Assembly: GCA_964502145.1 (NCBI GenBank)
Contig: CAZCVI010000014.1
Coordinates: 1-64,000 of the forward strand
Reading direction: 5' to 3'
From: CAZCVI01 sp964502145
Lineage (GTDB): Bacteria; Acidobacteriota; Aminicenantia; UBA2199
DNA length: 64,000 nucleotides
Positions 1 to 9,753 of this stretch are shown piece after piece (position 1 is the first letter of the stretch; each line of letters opens with the position of its first letter). Made by a program: the position numbers and the translations under genes. The notes beneath the pieces are model-generated. The model saw only the letters and a list, made by a program, of their open reading frames with translations, had not been told where the DNA came from and ran no database searches.

Positions 1-225
1 TCAGTCATCACTGACCCTAATTCACTTGAGAATCAGGCTGGAGGGCAAAATTTCCGGAAAATCGGTGAATTTATTTACAAATGAGCACACTAATCATTGG
101 TTTTGGTGTAAGGTTTTCCGTAACTGCCCATGTGGCACTACTGAATTATTTGGAGACTTTAGTAATAGATCAGGCTATGCTTTAGGAATAAAAGCATTGA
201 CTGACTGGTTACTTTTTGGGGTTGA
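1..225. other. left edge, no supported gene
   Basis: This stretch follows the 3' end of the leftward membrane-protein gene. A rightward open frame of 79 codons crosses it and runs into that gene, but it has no ribosome-binding site, resembles no family I know and is cysteine- and tryptophan-rich like a chance frame. I see no convincing terminator or repeat here. Confidence 0.4.
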
Positions 226-1173
226 TTACCGCGCAGGCAGTGGATTCTTGCGCAGCAAAACATAACTGAACAGCGGGCCCATAGACAATGAGACTACCAT
301 ATTAATCATCCTACCCAACAATGTGGCGGCAATAGCAGCATGTATCGGCACCCCCACCAAGTTGGCAGAAAATACATTCAACACATCGTCAATACCTAGA
401 TTCCCCGGTAATACAGAGATCAATAGAGAAAAAATTCCTACAGCGGAAATAAACAATGCTCCGCTAAAATCAATTTTTATGCCGATACTATAATAGGTTA
501 ACATCAAGAACACTGCTTTTAATACCCGTTGCAAAAAATTGAGCAGCAACACGATAATCACCCGTCTTTTATCTCCTTTAATGGCGATCCAACCATTATT
601 GATACGCGCCAAACGCTGGTACCATTTCCCTTCCCGGATAGGCAGACGGGGCGAAAATACCAATACCAAACCTTGCAATATAAGACCGGTTAAAAAAAAG
701 AGAAAAAGCGGTACTTTGGCTTTCCCCAAATCGTGGCCAATAAATGGCAGAGCCATTAAAACAGTAATAGTAGCCGTAAAAAAAGTAAAAAACTGGAGCG
801 CACCATGCACGGCCAGGAAATGGGTGTATGCAAATTGGTATGACTGTTTTAAATACAACGCTTGCACGGCCATACCACCACGAAAGGGGGTAATTAGGTT
901 GTAAAAATTGTTCACCATGGCGAGTCCGCACCATTCCTTCATGGGCAATTTTAATTGGAACGGTATCAGCAGAATATGAAATAAAAAACCATTGATGCCA
1001 ATTAAAACAACAAATAAAAAAGTGGCCAACACCATGATCGGCGAATGTCGCAAACCGATCGTTGCCAATTGCCTAAATTCATCCGCATGGCGAAGGATAT
1101 AAAAAATGAGAAAAAACAACAGGAATAAGGAACTACCTATAGCTATAAAACGTTTTTTCCGGTTTGGGTTCAT
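226..1173 (-). CDS. LPG_synthase_TM (UPF0104) family membrane protein
   Basis: Integral membrane protein of 315 residues with about eight hydrophobic segments, the first at residues 10-27. Conserved features of the lysylphosphatidylglycerol synthase transmembrane / AglD family are visible: the FYNLITPFRGG segment in the first half and LPGNLGIDD near the C-terminus (usually LPGGLGxxE). Members are thought to be flippase-like or lipid-modifying proteins next to glycosyltransferases. The soluble aminoacyl-transferase domain of true MprF is absent, so lysyl-lipid synthesis is unlikely. The start overlaps the stop of the upstream glycosyltransferase by 4 bp (ATGA), indicating translational coupling and a shared role in glycolipid or polysaccharide assembly (inference). 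Confidence 0.8.
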   Translation of the reverse strand: MNPNRKKRFIAIGSSLFLLFFLIFYILRHADEFRQLATIGLRHSPIMVLATFLFVVLIGINGFLFHILLIPFQLKLPMKEWCGLAMVNNFYNLITPFRGGMAVQALYLKQSYQFAYTHFLAVHGALQFFTFFTATITVLMALPFIGHDLGKAKVPLFLFFLTGLILQGLVLVFSPRLPIREGKWYQRLARINNGWIAIKGDKRRVIIVLLLNFLQRVLKAVFLMLTYYSIGIKIDFSGALFISAVGIFSLLISVLPGNLGIDDVLNVFSANLVGVPIHAAIAATLLGRMINMVVSLSMGPLFSYVLLRKNPLPAR

Positions 1174-2150
1174 TGCGTGATCAGAGCCATTATTTTTTGG
1201 AAATAGTTTTCCCAGGTATAGTGTTCCCGAATTGTTCTGACTTTTTGTTGCAGTATTTCGAGGTCGATTTCTCCGGATGCGATTTGTTGCAGCATTTTTA
1301 CGATTGCCCCACGATTATTTTCGAATAATAACCCGCTGTTTGCCAGCATCTCTTTAAAAGAATCCACATTGGAGACCAGGGACGGCCTTCCAAATCCCAA
1401 CCCATAGGCGATAGAACTGCTGCTCTCCCCAACAGAATATTGCCGGTAAACGACGACAGCATCACACATTTTATAAAAATCCCAGACTTGCGGATTGGTG
1501 GCAAACCCATAATAAAAAATCGTATCGTTTTTTTTCATTAGCTCTGCGGCCCGCTGGCTCCTGCACTTACCCGCCACGATTAATTTTAATTTCTTTTCCC
1601 CCAACGCGGCGAACGTCTCCAAAAAGGCAAGCTGCCCCCGCGGTTTAGAAATAACGCCCAGCGAAAACAATATTTTATCATGCGGACTAAAACCATATAA
1701 CTGGCGAACTCGCTCTTTTTCGCTGTCAGGAACATCGCTGATAAATATCCCGTGGGGAATGACCGTCACCCGGGATGAAACAATGAAACCACACACTTCA
1801 AGCAGCAATTTTTTGGCACACTGGGTATGGACAATAATATGAGTGGCGCATGAATTGATTATACGAAAAAATAACCGATTTAACCCGCGAAGCCACCAAG
1901 TTCTGGGCAAGATGTCGTGAACAATGACCAAATTTTTCAGACCTTTCCGCCGCATCAGGGGTAATAATACAAACCGCGTCGCATTGGAAAAATGAAAAAT
2001 GCCAACCGCGTTTTTCTCTATCGGTTCATTATAATTTTTTATACAACCCCCGTAATCGTCTGACACACCGATGTGCTCGTTTAGCTGCCGGGCGTATTCT
2101 TTAATCCCGGCTGATTTATTCACAATAAATTGTTCAATTTTCAAAGTCAT
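1170..2150 (-). CDS. glycosyltransferase family 4 (GT-B fold)
   Basis: Cytoplasmic glycosyltransferase of 326 residues from the chosen start. The N-terminal half has the acceptor-side pattern DILPRTWW and HIIVHTQCAKK; the C-terminal half is a GT1/GT4 nucleotide-sugar domain beginning at ILFSLGVISKPRG, with the GESSSSIAYGLGFGRPSLVS acidic/Gly-rich donor-binding loop. Donor and acceptor cannot be told. The ATG at 2150 is preceded by AGAGGA at good spacing and is preferred to an open extension to 2222 with no RBS. It is translationally coupled to the following membrane protein through an ATGA overlap. Confidence 0.85.
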   Translation of the reverse strand: MTLKIEQFIVNKSAGIKEYARQLNEHIGVSDDYGGCIKNYNEPIEKNAVGIFHFSNATRFVLLPLMRRKGLKNLVIVHDILPRTWWLRGLNRLFFRIINSCATHIIVHTQCAKKLLLEVCGFIVSSRVTVIPHGIFISDVPDSEKERVRQLYGFSPHDKILFSLGVISKPRGQLAFLETFAALGEKKLKLIVAGKCRSQRAAELMKKNDTIFYYGFATNPQVWDFYKMCDAVVVYRQYSVGESSSSIAYGLGFGRPSLVSNVDSFKEMLANSGLLFENNRGAIVKMLQQIASGEIDLEILQQKVRTIREHYTWENYFQKIMALITQ

Positions 2151-2267
2151 AACTGATCCTCTATAATGGTATTGTATTTCAAATTCATGTAGAGTGCAAA
2201 TAAAAAAACAGCAGAGCGACATTTTTTCCGGGCTTTAAAATGGGAATAAATTCTGTTACAATGAATT

Positions 2268-3008
2268 ATGACCATTTATCTATTGGGAAAAGAACCTGTT
2301 TTTCCACCCGCGCAATTGGCTGAACCGAGCGGTATTATTGCCGTGGGTGGTGATTTGTCGCCACAACGACTACTCACTGCCTATGCCTCGGGTATCTTCC
2401 CCTGGTTTTCCGAGGACGACCCGCTGGTGTGGTGGTCCCCTGACCCGCGCATGATTGTGCAACCCGGAGACCTGCACATTTCAGAAAGCATGCAAAAGCT
2501 AATGAAAAAAAATAAGTACGAAATCACCTTCGACCAGAACTTCAAAGGAGTGATCCAACAATGCGCGGCTCCCAGAGACGGCCAACCTGGAACCTGGATT
2601 ACACCGGCAATGAAAAAAGCCTATCAGAAACTTCACCGGCTCGGTTTTGCCCACTCCGTGGAAGTGTGGGACAAGATGGTTCCATGCCGTACAAAACGAG
2701 TGCTGGTGGGAGGTCTCTACGGTATTTCGTTAGGGAAATGCTTCTTTGGCGAATCCATGTTTTCCAGAAGACCCAATGTTTCAAAACTGGCCTTTTTTGC
2801 CCTGGCCCAGACCCTTTTTAAGCGGGGATTCTTGCTACTGGATTGTCAGTTGCCCACGGAACATCTTAAAAGCCTCGGTGCCAAAGAAGTTTCACGCGAG
2901 GATTTCTTAGCCCTCCTACAAACCGGAATTAACTCCCCTTCATTGATCGGAAAATGGGACTTTCCTGTTTATTCTCCCGCAAATCATTCTAAATGCAAAA
3001 TATCTTAA
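2268..3008 (+). CDS. aat: leucyl/phenylalanyl-tRNA--protein transferase
   Basis: 246 residues, the usual length for Aat. The signature GIIAVGGDLSPQRLLTAYASGIFPWF followed by PLVWWSPDPRMIV is diagnostic, as is the SLGKCFFGESMFS segment in the GNAT-like core. The enzyme moves Leu or Phe from aminoacyl-tRNA onto N-terminal Arg/Lys of proteins, marking them for the ClpS/ClpAP N-end-rule pathway in the cytoplasm. It is divergent from the glycosyltransferase (short shared upstream region) and is followed by the FecR-like gene on the same strand. No clpS or clpA is in the window. Confidence 0.95.
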   Translation: MTIYLLGKEPVFPPAQLAEPSGIIAVGGDLSPQRLLTAYASGIFPWFSEDDPLVWWSPDPRMIVQPGDLHISESMQKLMKKNKYEITFDQNFKGVIQQCAAPRDGQPGTWITPAMKKAYQKLHRLGFAHSVEVWDKMVPCRTKRVLVGGLYGISLGKCFFGESMFSRRPNVSKLAFFALAQTLFKRGFLLLDCQLPTEHLKSLGAKEVSREDFLALLQTGINSPSLIGKWDFPVYSPANHSKCKIS

Positions 3009-3062
3009 TTCTCATTTCCAATACCATTGCAATTATCAATGGTTTTTGATACTATTATATCT

Positions 3063-4274
3063 ATGAACAAGATACGTTTGTTTTTTATAATTGTAATCAC
3101 GGTCGTAGCGATTTTTTGGTTCTTGTTGTCTGGCATTTTTTATAAATCGCCACCTGAAACAGAAATCGATGCCACCTCGGAATTCAAAATTACAAAAATT
3201 TCCGGGGTCGGAAAAATATATTGTGATCGCTCTCCTTTCCAATTGGACAATAAGACTGCCATAACAGTCAAACCCGTGGATATCCGTCACATGTTATACC
3301 GGGATGAACTCTACCTGGCCTCCGATGCACACACTTCATTTGAATTCTATTGTTTTGATATTGCCTTTACTGTTCTGCCCGGTTCCTCGCTGTATTACCA
3401 GCCCAAAACAAGGGGCTTGTACTTTTATCAAGGCGAGATGTTTTGGAAAAAAGAGGTAGCAGGCACCAAAATGGAGATATCATTGCGCGAGGCCCAAAAT
3501 GTGCTGACCCTCTCCGAAGAAGGTCGCATCCGCATCCAAGCGGGTACCATGGAAATCTGGAATTATGCTGGCACCCTGAATTTTAATTACGCTGGTAAAG
3601 AGCATATTCTGAATGCGAAACAACTGCTGACCGTGGTGCCCTCTTCCCGCCCGCAAGGAGCAACCTATAAAGATACTATTACTACCTACGATATCCCTGC
3701 TTCATCCCAAACCATTGACCCGGAGGAAAAGATCATCAAATTAGACAATGATCCCAATGCCTCCGTGTTGAATTTCTCCTGGGGGGTGGTCCGGGGCACA
3801 CCGTCCTATATCTTTCGACTCTATTCCTCGGAATTGAAAGAAAATCTCTTGGAAGAACGTACCCTGATGACCAGCAAAGTGACCCTGGATATGCTGAAAT
3901 TCGAGGAACGGGATTTTTATTGGCAGGTATTCCCCGTGGAATCCCAATACCAAAAAGAAGGCGTCCCCTCCAAACAAGGACATGTTAAAATGATTGGTAC
4001 TCTACTGGTAAAAAAGAATGTTCAAAAACCACCCGAACTGATTATCAGTTCGTGTACTACCAATGGCAGCACTGTAATCATTGAGGGGACGGCAGATGTG
4101 ACATGTAGCTTATTGATCAATGACGAGCCTGTTACTATAGACCGGGATGGTGGCTTTCAAAATTCCACTATCTATAAAACCATCGGGAAAAAAACAATTC
4201 TGATACGACTGGTCTCCCCTCTGGGAGTAGAAACGGTTGTTGAAAAAGCGACATTCATTTACTCATTGGATTAA
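3063..4274 (+). CDS. membrane-anchored FecR-like domain protein
   Basis: 403 residues from ATG 3063, chosen because it places a hydrophobic helix (IRLFFIIVITVVAIFWFLLSG) at the N-terminus; in-frame starts at 3027 (TTG) and 3039 (ATG) are possible. Residues about 65-190 resemble a FecR domain (beta-rich, with the TSFEFYCFDIAFTVLPGSSLYY and YFYQGEMFWKK elements that resemble 'sVltLpdGS/v..G'); the C-terminal half looks like fibronectin/Ig-type beta domains. FecR proteins transmit envelope signals to ECF sigma factors, but no sigma gene is adjacent. The diguanylate cyclase gene begins 12 bp downstream, so a signalling pair is possible (inference). Confidence 0.6.
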   Translation: MNKIRLFFIIVITVVAIFWFLLSGIFYKSPPETEIDATSEFKITKISGVGKIYCDRSPFQLDNKTAITVKPVDIRHMLYRDELYLASDAHTSFEFYCFDIAFTVLPGSSLYYQPKTRGLYFYQGEMFWKKEVAGTKMEISLREAQNVLTLSEEGRIRIQAGTMEIWNYAGTLNFNYAGKEHILNAKQLLTVVPSSRPQGATYKDTITTYDIPASSQTIDPEEKIIKLDNDPNASVLNFSWGVVRGTPSYIFRLYSSELKENLLEERTLMTSKVTLDMLKFEERDFYWQVFPVESQYQKEGVPSKQGHVKMIGTLLVKKNVQKPPELIISSCTTNGSTVIIEGTADVTCSLLINDEPVTIDRDGGFQNSTIYKTIGKKTILIRLVSPLGVETVVEKATFIYSLD

Positions 4275-4286
4275 ATTGGATTAAAC

Positions 4287-5267
4287 GTGACGATAAAAAT
4301 AGACTATCCCCAACGTGTTACCGCCGGGCTAAACGAGGACATATCTGCCAAATTTATCTTGGATTTGCAGCAAGCCACTGAAATAGATGCCCTGTGGCTG
4401 GTGTTTTTAAACCAGGTCGCCGAACTGGCGGTCATAAAAAACGCACATATGCTCTACCGCGCTGGTTTACTCACCGAGGCACTGGATTTTTCTAACGGGC
4501 AAGTGATAGTCAAACCATTGGATGGTTTTCCCCTGGCTGAAGGTCATAGGGATTTTGAAGTGCAAATTACGGCGCGGCAAATACTTGTTTTTAAACAGGA
4601 GCATGGGCAGGTCATTCAAATGGAAGTGTTCTTAGATACCACGGCAACACCTTCGCCAACACAAGATCAACTGGCGCCACTGGCTACCCTGGTCCCCATC
4701 TTCGCCAATCAATTGTTCCTGCTACTGCAAATTAAAAATTATGAATTTAATGCCATTAAAGACGATATTACCATGGCCTACAATCAAAATTATCTGAAAG
4801 CGTTTATGTACAACGAAATCGAACGGGCGAAACGATACGGAACGATATTCTCCGTTGTTTTTTTTGACCTGGATAACTTAAAAGCCATCAATGAACAGTA
4901 TGGCCACCTAGTCGGCACCGAGGTTTTAAAAGAAGTGGCTACTATTCTTAGATCACAGGTTAGAAAAGTGGATCTGCTTTCCCGTTTCGGCGGTGATGAG
5001 TTTGTGATTGTCCTACTTCACGCCGAACCAACCAAAGCTTTGGACGTATGTCTCCGCATTCAAAAATCCATTAATCAGCACGTTTTTATGGAAAGCAAAA
5101 ATTTAAATATTAAAATCACTGGCTGTTTTGGCATTTCCAGCTTCCCAGAACACGGCAGCACAGTCGAAGAACTGATCGGAAAATCTGACATGGCCATGTA
5201 TGACGTCAAACACCAAGGTAAAAATGGTATCAAGATTTATAAAGAAGAAAAAAAAGACACTATTTAG
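4287..5267 (+). CDS. diguanylate cyclase (GGDEF domain)
   Basis: 326 residues, GTG start, no transmembrane segment, so cytoplasmic. Residues about 1-130 are an unrecognised beta-rich N-terminal region (possibly sensory); the GGDEF domain occupies about 165-320. The active motif RFGGDEFV at about residue 235 is intact, and the I-site RKVD lies exactly five residues upstream, so c-di-GMP product inhibition is expected. Metal-binding FDLDNLK is also present. It makes c-di-GMP from two GTP. It follows the FecR-like gene by 12 bp and precedes mreB by 121 bp. Confidence 0.92.
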   Translation: MTIKIDYPQRVTAGLNEDISAKFILDLQQATEIDALWLVFLNQVAELAVIKNAHMLYRAGLLTEALDFSNGQVIVKPLDGFPLAEGHRDFEVQITARQILVFKQEHGQVIQMEVFLDTTATPSPTQDQLAPLATLVPIFANQLFLLLQIKNYEFNAIKDDITMAYNQNYLKAFMYNEIERAKRYGTIFSVVFFDLDNLKAINEQYGHLVGTEVLKEVATILRSQVRKVDLLSRFGGDEFVIVLLHAEPTKALDVCLRIQKSINQHVFMESKNLNIKITGCFGISSFPEHGSTVEELIGKSDMAMYDVKHQGKNGIKIYKEEKKDTI

Positions 5268-5388
5268 AGGTATTGATAGATTGAATAAGCAGAAAAAAAT
5301 TTTAAAATTCAAAATAAATAATGATGAACAGAAATCAACCTGTTTAATTAACATGCAACTGAAAATGAAGTATTGAAGGAGTAAAATT

Positions 5389-6420
5389 ATGTCATTCGTA
5401 ACCAGATTATACAATTATTTTAGTTCCGATTTAGCGATAGACCTTGGCACCGCCAATACCTTGGTATATGCCAAAGGCAAAGGAATAGTTATCCGCGAAC
5501 CCTCCATTGTGGCCATTGAGAAACATTCGGGAAAAATCCAGGCGGTGGGTGGGGTAGCCAAAGAAATGTTAGGCAAAACCCCGGCTAATATCGTGGCTAT
5601 CCGCCCAATGAAAGATGGTGTTATCGCCGATTTTGAAATAACAGAAAAAATGCTAGAATACTTTATCCGCAAAACCAGGGGTGGCAGTCATTTTCTCAAG
5701 CCCCGCATTGTCATCGGTGTGCCCTCGGAAATAACCCAGGTGGAACGTCGTGCCGTTAAAGATGCCGCATTACGGGCCCGTGCTAGCGAGGTTTTTTTAA
5801 TTGAACAAGCCATGGCCGCTGCCATAGGCGCCGAATTGCCCATCACCGAGGCGGGTGGTAATATGATCGTTGATATCGGGGGCGGGACTACAGACGTTGC
5901 CGTGATCTCCTTGTCTGGCATTGTTATTTCAAAATCGATCCGCACTGCCAGTAATGAAATGGATGAAGCGATTATTCAATACATTAAAAAGAAATATAAC
6001 CTGCTGATCGGTGAGCGTACCTCGGAACAAATCAAAATCGTCATTGGTTCGGCCTATCCTCTGGACGAAAATCTGGAAATGGAAATTAAAGGCCGCGACC
6101 TCTCCCACGGTATTCCCAAAACCATCACTATCAACGATGCAGAAATCAGGGAAGCCCTGGAAGGCGTGGTACACGCGATTGTCGAAGCGGTAAAAAATAC
6201 TCTGGAAAAAACGCCACCAGAACTGTCTGCCGATATCGTGGACCGGGGTATTATTCTCTCTGGTGGCGGCTCGCTCCTGAAAAACCTGGATAAACGCCTG
6301 CGCGAAGAAACGTCGCTACCGGTTTTTATCTGTGATGATCCGCTCTCATCGGTTGTTTTAGGGGCTGGCAAAATACTCGATAATATCGACCTGCTTCGCA
6401 AAGTCGGTCAAAGCTATTGA
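5389..6420 (+). CDS. mreB: rod-shape-determining protein MreB
   Basis: 343 residues, normal for MreB, an actin-like ATPase that forms membrane-associated filaments and orients lateral wall synthesis. Phosphate-1 motif DLGTANTLVY at residues 17-26, phosphate-2 VDIGGGTTDVAVISL and the adenosine motif GIILSGGGSLL are all present. RBS AAGGAG lies just before the ATG. First gene of the classical mreB-mreC-mreD-mrdA-rodA elongasome cluster, indicating a rod-shaped cell. Confidence 0.98.
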   Translation: MSFVTRLYNYFSSDLAIDLGTANTLVYAKGKGIVIREPSIVAIEKHSGKIQAVGGVAKEMLGKTPANIVAIRPMKDGVIADFEITEKMLEYFIRKTRGGSHFLKPRIVIGVPSEITQVERRAVKDAALRARASEVFLIEQAMAAAIGAELPITEAGGNMIVDIGGGTTDVAVISLSGIVISKSIRTASNEMDEAIIQYIKKKYNLLIGERTSEQIKIVIGSAYPLDENLEMEIKGRDLSHGIPKTITINDAEIREALEGVVHAIVEAVKNTLEKTPPELSADIVDRGIILSGGGSLLKNLDKRLREETSLPVFICDDPLSSVVLGAGKILDNIDLLRKVGQSY

Positions 6421-6497
6421 TACAGGGTGTATTTTTCCCAGGAATGACTGACAGGGTTAAAATGAACCCCAATTAAAACCAAAACAGGAATAAACAC

Positions 6498-7400
6498 ATG
6501 GACATGGAAATAAATACAGAAATGCACCGCCGCGCTGTGCCTAAAGAAAGAAAGGCTATTGTGCTGGTGGCGTTTCTATTTATGAACCTGATCCTGATTA
6601 GTACCAACGAGAACGTGGTACTGGCAAATAAAAAAACACTCTTCCAAAACGCCATCGGTTTTATCATCGCACCTTTTCAAATTGGATTCCAAGAAGCAGT
6701 GGATTATATCGCCCACGAAATGCGCCACTATGTCTTCCTGAAAGGCAGCTTCGAAAAATACTATGATTTAAAAAAAAATTATACCCAACTCAAATATGAA
6801 AACTACCTGTTAAAAAGAAAGATCGTCGACCAGGAGTTTTTGGAAGAATTGAAGGTGAAACGGAAAAAATTTATAAAAGCCGATGTCATCTCCATTGATC
6901 AGAATTTTCCTTTTAACAGCGTCATGATTGATAAAGGTTCCAAGGATGGGATTGAGAAAGACATGATCGTCTTGAACCAGGAAGGGGAGCTGGTGGGCAA
7001 GATCGTGCAACCCATCTCGGTTTTTTCTGCCAAAGTACGTTTTATTACCAGTTCTACTGGTGGTACCGGTGCTTATATTGATAACGCCGAAAAACTGGAG
7101 GGGTTGCTTACCGGTACAGATAGCACTATCTGTCACTTCAAATATTTGATCGAAAACAAACCCGTGCTGCCCGGCGATATCGTGATCACCTCCGGCACAG
7201 ATATGATCTTCCCCCCTTACATCCCAATCGGAAAAGTGATCCGCGTAAAAAAAGAATATTTAACCCAGAAGATTGATGTGGAACCCTTCTTCATCAAACG
7301 AGCTATTAAACAACTGGTGGTGATCGAACACCAAGTCCCCCTTATTCCCCAGTCTCCCCAACCGCGCTCTTATAGTCCAGTCATGGTGCCACATGAATAG
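6498..7400 (+). CDS. mreC: rod-shape-determining protein MreC
   Basis: 300 residues: a short cytoplasmic tail, one transmembrane helix (about 20-40), a coiled-coil stretch (about 80-125) and the two beta domains of MreC (about 125-270). Typical motifs are SVMIDKGSKDGIEKDMIVLN and GDIVITSGTDMIFPPYIPIGKV. It is the periplasmic scaffold that activates PBP2/RodA. It overlaps mreD by 8 bp, implying coupling. Confidence 0.95.
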   Translation: MDMEINTEMHRRAVPKERKAIVLVAFLFMNLILISTNENVVLANKKTLFQNAIGFIIAPFQIGFQEAVDYIAHEMRHYVFLKGSFEKYYDLKKNYTQLKYENYLLKRKIVDQEFLEELKVKRKKFIKADVISIDQNFPFNSVMIDKGSKDGIEKDMIVLNQEGELVGKIVQPISVFSAKVRFITSSTGGTGAYIDNAEKLEGLLTGTDSTICHFKYLIENKPVLPGDIVITSGTDMIFPPYIPIGKVIRVKKEYLTQKIDVEPFFIKRAIKQLVVIEHQVPLIPQSPQPRSYSPVMVPHE

Positions 7401-7866
7401 TAAATTTAAAATTTTGACTTTTATTCTCCTGATCCTGGGACAGATTGTGATGCATCGTTATATTTACCAGTTGAATGTGACCCTTGACCTGCTCTATCTT
7501 GTATTGGTTTACATTTCAGTCAAATCGGGGTTTTTTAAATCCATCTTAAGCGCCACGGTCATCGGCTTGATTACTGACTATCTCAGTGGTGGAGTGCTTG
7601 GCGTGTTTGGTTTTTCCCGGACCATTTCCGCTTTTTTGTTGAATGAAATGTCCATGCGCATTGATTTGAAAAGTAATTTTTTCGTGTTCTTGTTGATCAG
7701 CATCTCCCTGATGTTATCAAATTTGATAGCCAACCTTTTCTTCTATTTTATACAGGGTCAATATCTTCAGGTGAATTTAATCTTGATTCAACCCTTTTTA
7801 ACGGGTTTGATCGGTATTTTGATTGTGAGCACCTCCAAATCGAAGAAATATCTTGATGTATATTGA
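7393..7866 (+). CDS. mreD: rod-shape-determining protein MreD
   Basis: 157 residues, highly hydrophobic with five to six predicted helices, as expected for MreD, the membrane partner of MreC. The ATG lies 8 bp inside mreC. Sequence conservation in MreD is low, so the call rests on size, topology, the GLITDYLSGGVLGVFGFSRT segment and exact position in the cluster. Confidence 0.9.
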   Translation: MNSKFKILTFILLILGQIVMHRYIYQLNVTLDLLYLVLVYISVKSGFFKSILSATVIGLITDYLSGGVLGVFGFSRTISAFLLNEMSMRIDLKSNFFVFLLISISLMLSNLIANLFFYFIQGQYLQVNLILIQPFLTGLIGILIVSTSKSKKYLDVY

Positions 7867-7875
7867 TGGCAGTCA

Positions 7876-9696
7876 ATGTATCTTGAAAAACGTAAAATCT
7901 CAAAGTCTGAAATAAAACGCATATCCGTTTTGACTAATATAATACTGTCCATTATTTTTAGCGTGTTGCTCTTCGCGTTCTGGAGCATCCAGGTATTAAA
8001 AAACCAATATTATAGTACGCTGGCTACGCTTAATATTACCCAAGATATCGAGGTCAAAGCCCCTCGCGGTTTGATCTTGGATCGCCACCATAACCGCTTG
8101 TCTGAAAATAAATTAAAATTCAGTCTTTTCCTGGTCCGCGAATACTCCCAAAATATGGAAACCACGATCCGTCGTGCCATGTATATCACCGGGAAAGGGC
8201 GCGAAGATATTATTAAAAAGATCGATAAATTCATGGACTATCCACGCTCCTATCGGATTCAATTGGAAAGAAACGTACCCCTGCAAAAAGTAATTTATAT
8301 TGAGAGTCGTTCCGATGAGATGCCGGAATTCGAGTTTGATGAGGAACCCTCCCGCGCTTACCCGCACCAGGAAATGGCCAGTCATATCCTGGGATATATT
8401 TCAGAATTAACCGAAACGGAACTACAACAACAGCGAGTACAGGGATATAAGCTGGGGGACATCGTGGGGAAAAGTGGGATTGAAAAACAATATGAATCCT
8501 ATCTCAAAGGCACAAAAGGGGTTCGTACTGTCGCCAAAGACAACCTCGGTCGCATCCGGGAAGTGCTGAATGAAAAAGAACCCATGATCGGGAACAGCAT
8601 TGTCCTCACGATTGATATCTATTTACAACAATACATAGAAGAAATATTCCAGGAATACAAGGGTAGTATCGGCGTGGTGGACTTAAAAAGCGGCGGTTTA
8701 CTCGCCATGGTCAACAAACCCAACTTTAACCCCGAGTTTTTTTCCGGTGTTCTTGAATCCAAAGATTGGGTCGCGTTGATCACGAACCCAAGCAACCCCT
8801 TACAGAATAAATTCTTGCAGGGTAAGTACGCTCCAGGTTCCACATTCAAAATAGTGGTGGCACTGGCTGCACTGGAAGAAAAAGTGATTGATATCTCGAC
8901 TGTATCCACATGCACTGGTTCGGTGAAAATTTACGACCGGATATTTCATTGCTGGCAAAGCGGCGGGCACGGTTCTGTGCAAATCGAAGATGCTTTAAAA
9001 AATTCCTGCAATGTCTTTTTTTATCGCCTGGGCAAAAGATTGGACATTGATGAGATTGCCAAGTACGCCCACATGTTGGGCCTGGGCAATTATACGGACA
9101 TTGATTTACCCAATGAAAATAACGGTTTGATTCCCAATAAAGCCTGGAAGCTGGAAAGCAAGCATCAGAAGTGGTTCCCAGGGGAAACTATCTCCGTGGC
9201 TATTGGCGGTGGCATGGTAACCATCACACCCATCCAAGCCTTGAAAATGATCAGTACTGTGGCGCTAAGGGGCCGCATGCCACAATTACACCTGCTTCAA
9301 GCCATTGAAAACAACGGTTCTGTAGTGCATCAATACCAACCCGCTTTTAAGCAAGTGCCGATTGCCAGAGAAAATTTCGAGATCGTTATTGAAGGACTTT
9401 ATCGGGTTGTTAATGCGGGTGGAACTGGAAACGCGGCTAAGATCATTGGCAAAGATGTCTGCGGCAAAACCGGAACGCAACAGGTCATTTCCAAAGAACA
9501 TCCCAATTATAAAAACTTGGTCAAACTACCGCAATTCAAACCCCACTCCTGGTTTGTCAGTTTCGCACCCAGGAACAACCCCAAATATGCCATGGTAGTT
9601 TTTATTGAAAACGGCGGTGATGCGGGTGGTGTGGCCGCTCCTATCGCGGGCAAGATATATAAAAAGCTATTCGAGTTTGATAAACCAAAAATATGA
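7876..9696 (+). CDS. mrdA: penicillin-binding protein 2 (elongasome transpeptidase)
   Basis: 606 residues: N-terminal membrane anchor (about 22-40), pedestal domain with RGLILDRHHNRLSEN, and a class B transpeptidase domain. The three active-site boxes are seen: STFK with Ser at about 322, SCN at about 377 and KTG at about 531. It cross-links lateral-wall peptidoglycan in the periplasm and works with RodA, whose gene follows 57 bp downstream. It starts 9 bp after mreD. Confidence 0.97.
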   Translation: MYLEKRKISKSEIKRISVLTNIILSIIFSVLLFAFWSIQVLKNQYYSTLATLNITQDIEVKAPRGLILDRHHNRLSENKLKFSLFLVREYSQNMETTIRRAMYITGKGREDIIKKIDKFMDYPRSYRIQLERNVPLQKVIYIESRSDEMPEFEFDEEPSRAYPHQEMASHILGYISELTETELQQQRVQGYKLGDIVGKSGIEKQYESYLKGTKGVRTVAKDNLGRIREVLNEKEPMIGNSIVLTIDIYLQQYIEEIFQEYKGSIGVVDLKSGGLLAMVNKPNFNPEFFSGVLESKDWVALITNPSNPLQNKFLQGKYAPGSTFKIVVALAALEEKVIDISTVSTCTGSVKIYDRIFHCWQSGGHGSVQIEDALKNSCNVFFYRLGKRLDIDEIAKYAHMLGLGNYTDIDLPNENNGLIPNKAWKLESKHQKWFPGETISVAIGGGMVTITPIQALKMISTVALRGRMPQLHLLQAIENNGSVVHQYQPAFKQVPIARENFEIVIEGLYRVVNAGGTGNAAKIIGKDVCGKTGTQQVISKEHPNYKNLVKLPQFKPHSWFVSFAPRNNPKYAMVVFIENGGDAGGVAAPIAGKIYKKLFEFDKPKI

Positions 9697-9753
9697 AGCA
9701 AATGAATCACGTGCCCCATCTGCATACATGGGCGCGGATAAAAAAGAAGCACT

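Noticed and set aside
26..265. Rightward 79-residue protein at the left edge
   Set aside because: Overlaps the end of a clear membrane-protein gene, lacks an RBS and has no recognisable family.
6054..6401. Long leftward frame inside mreB, and similar antisense frames in other genes
   Set aside because: Antisense shadows of well-supported genes, with Ser/Arg-rich composition typical of reverse-strand reading.
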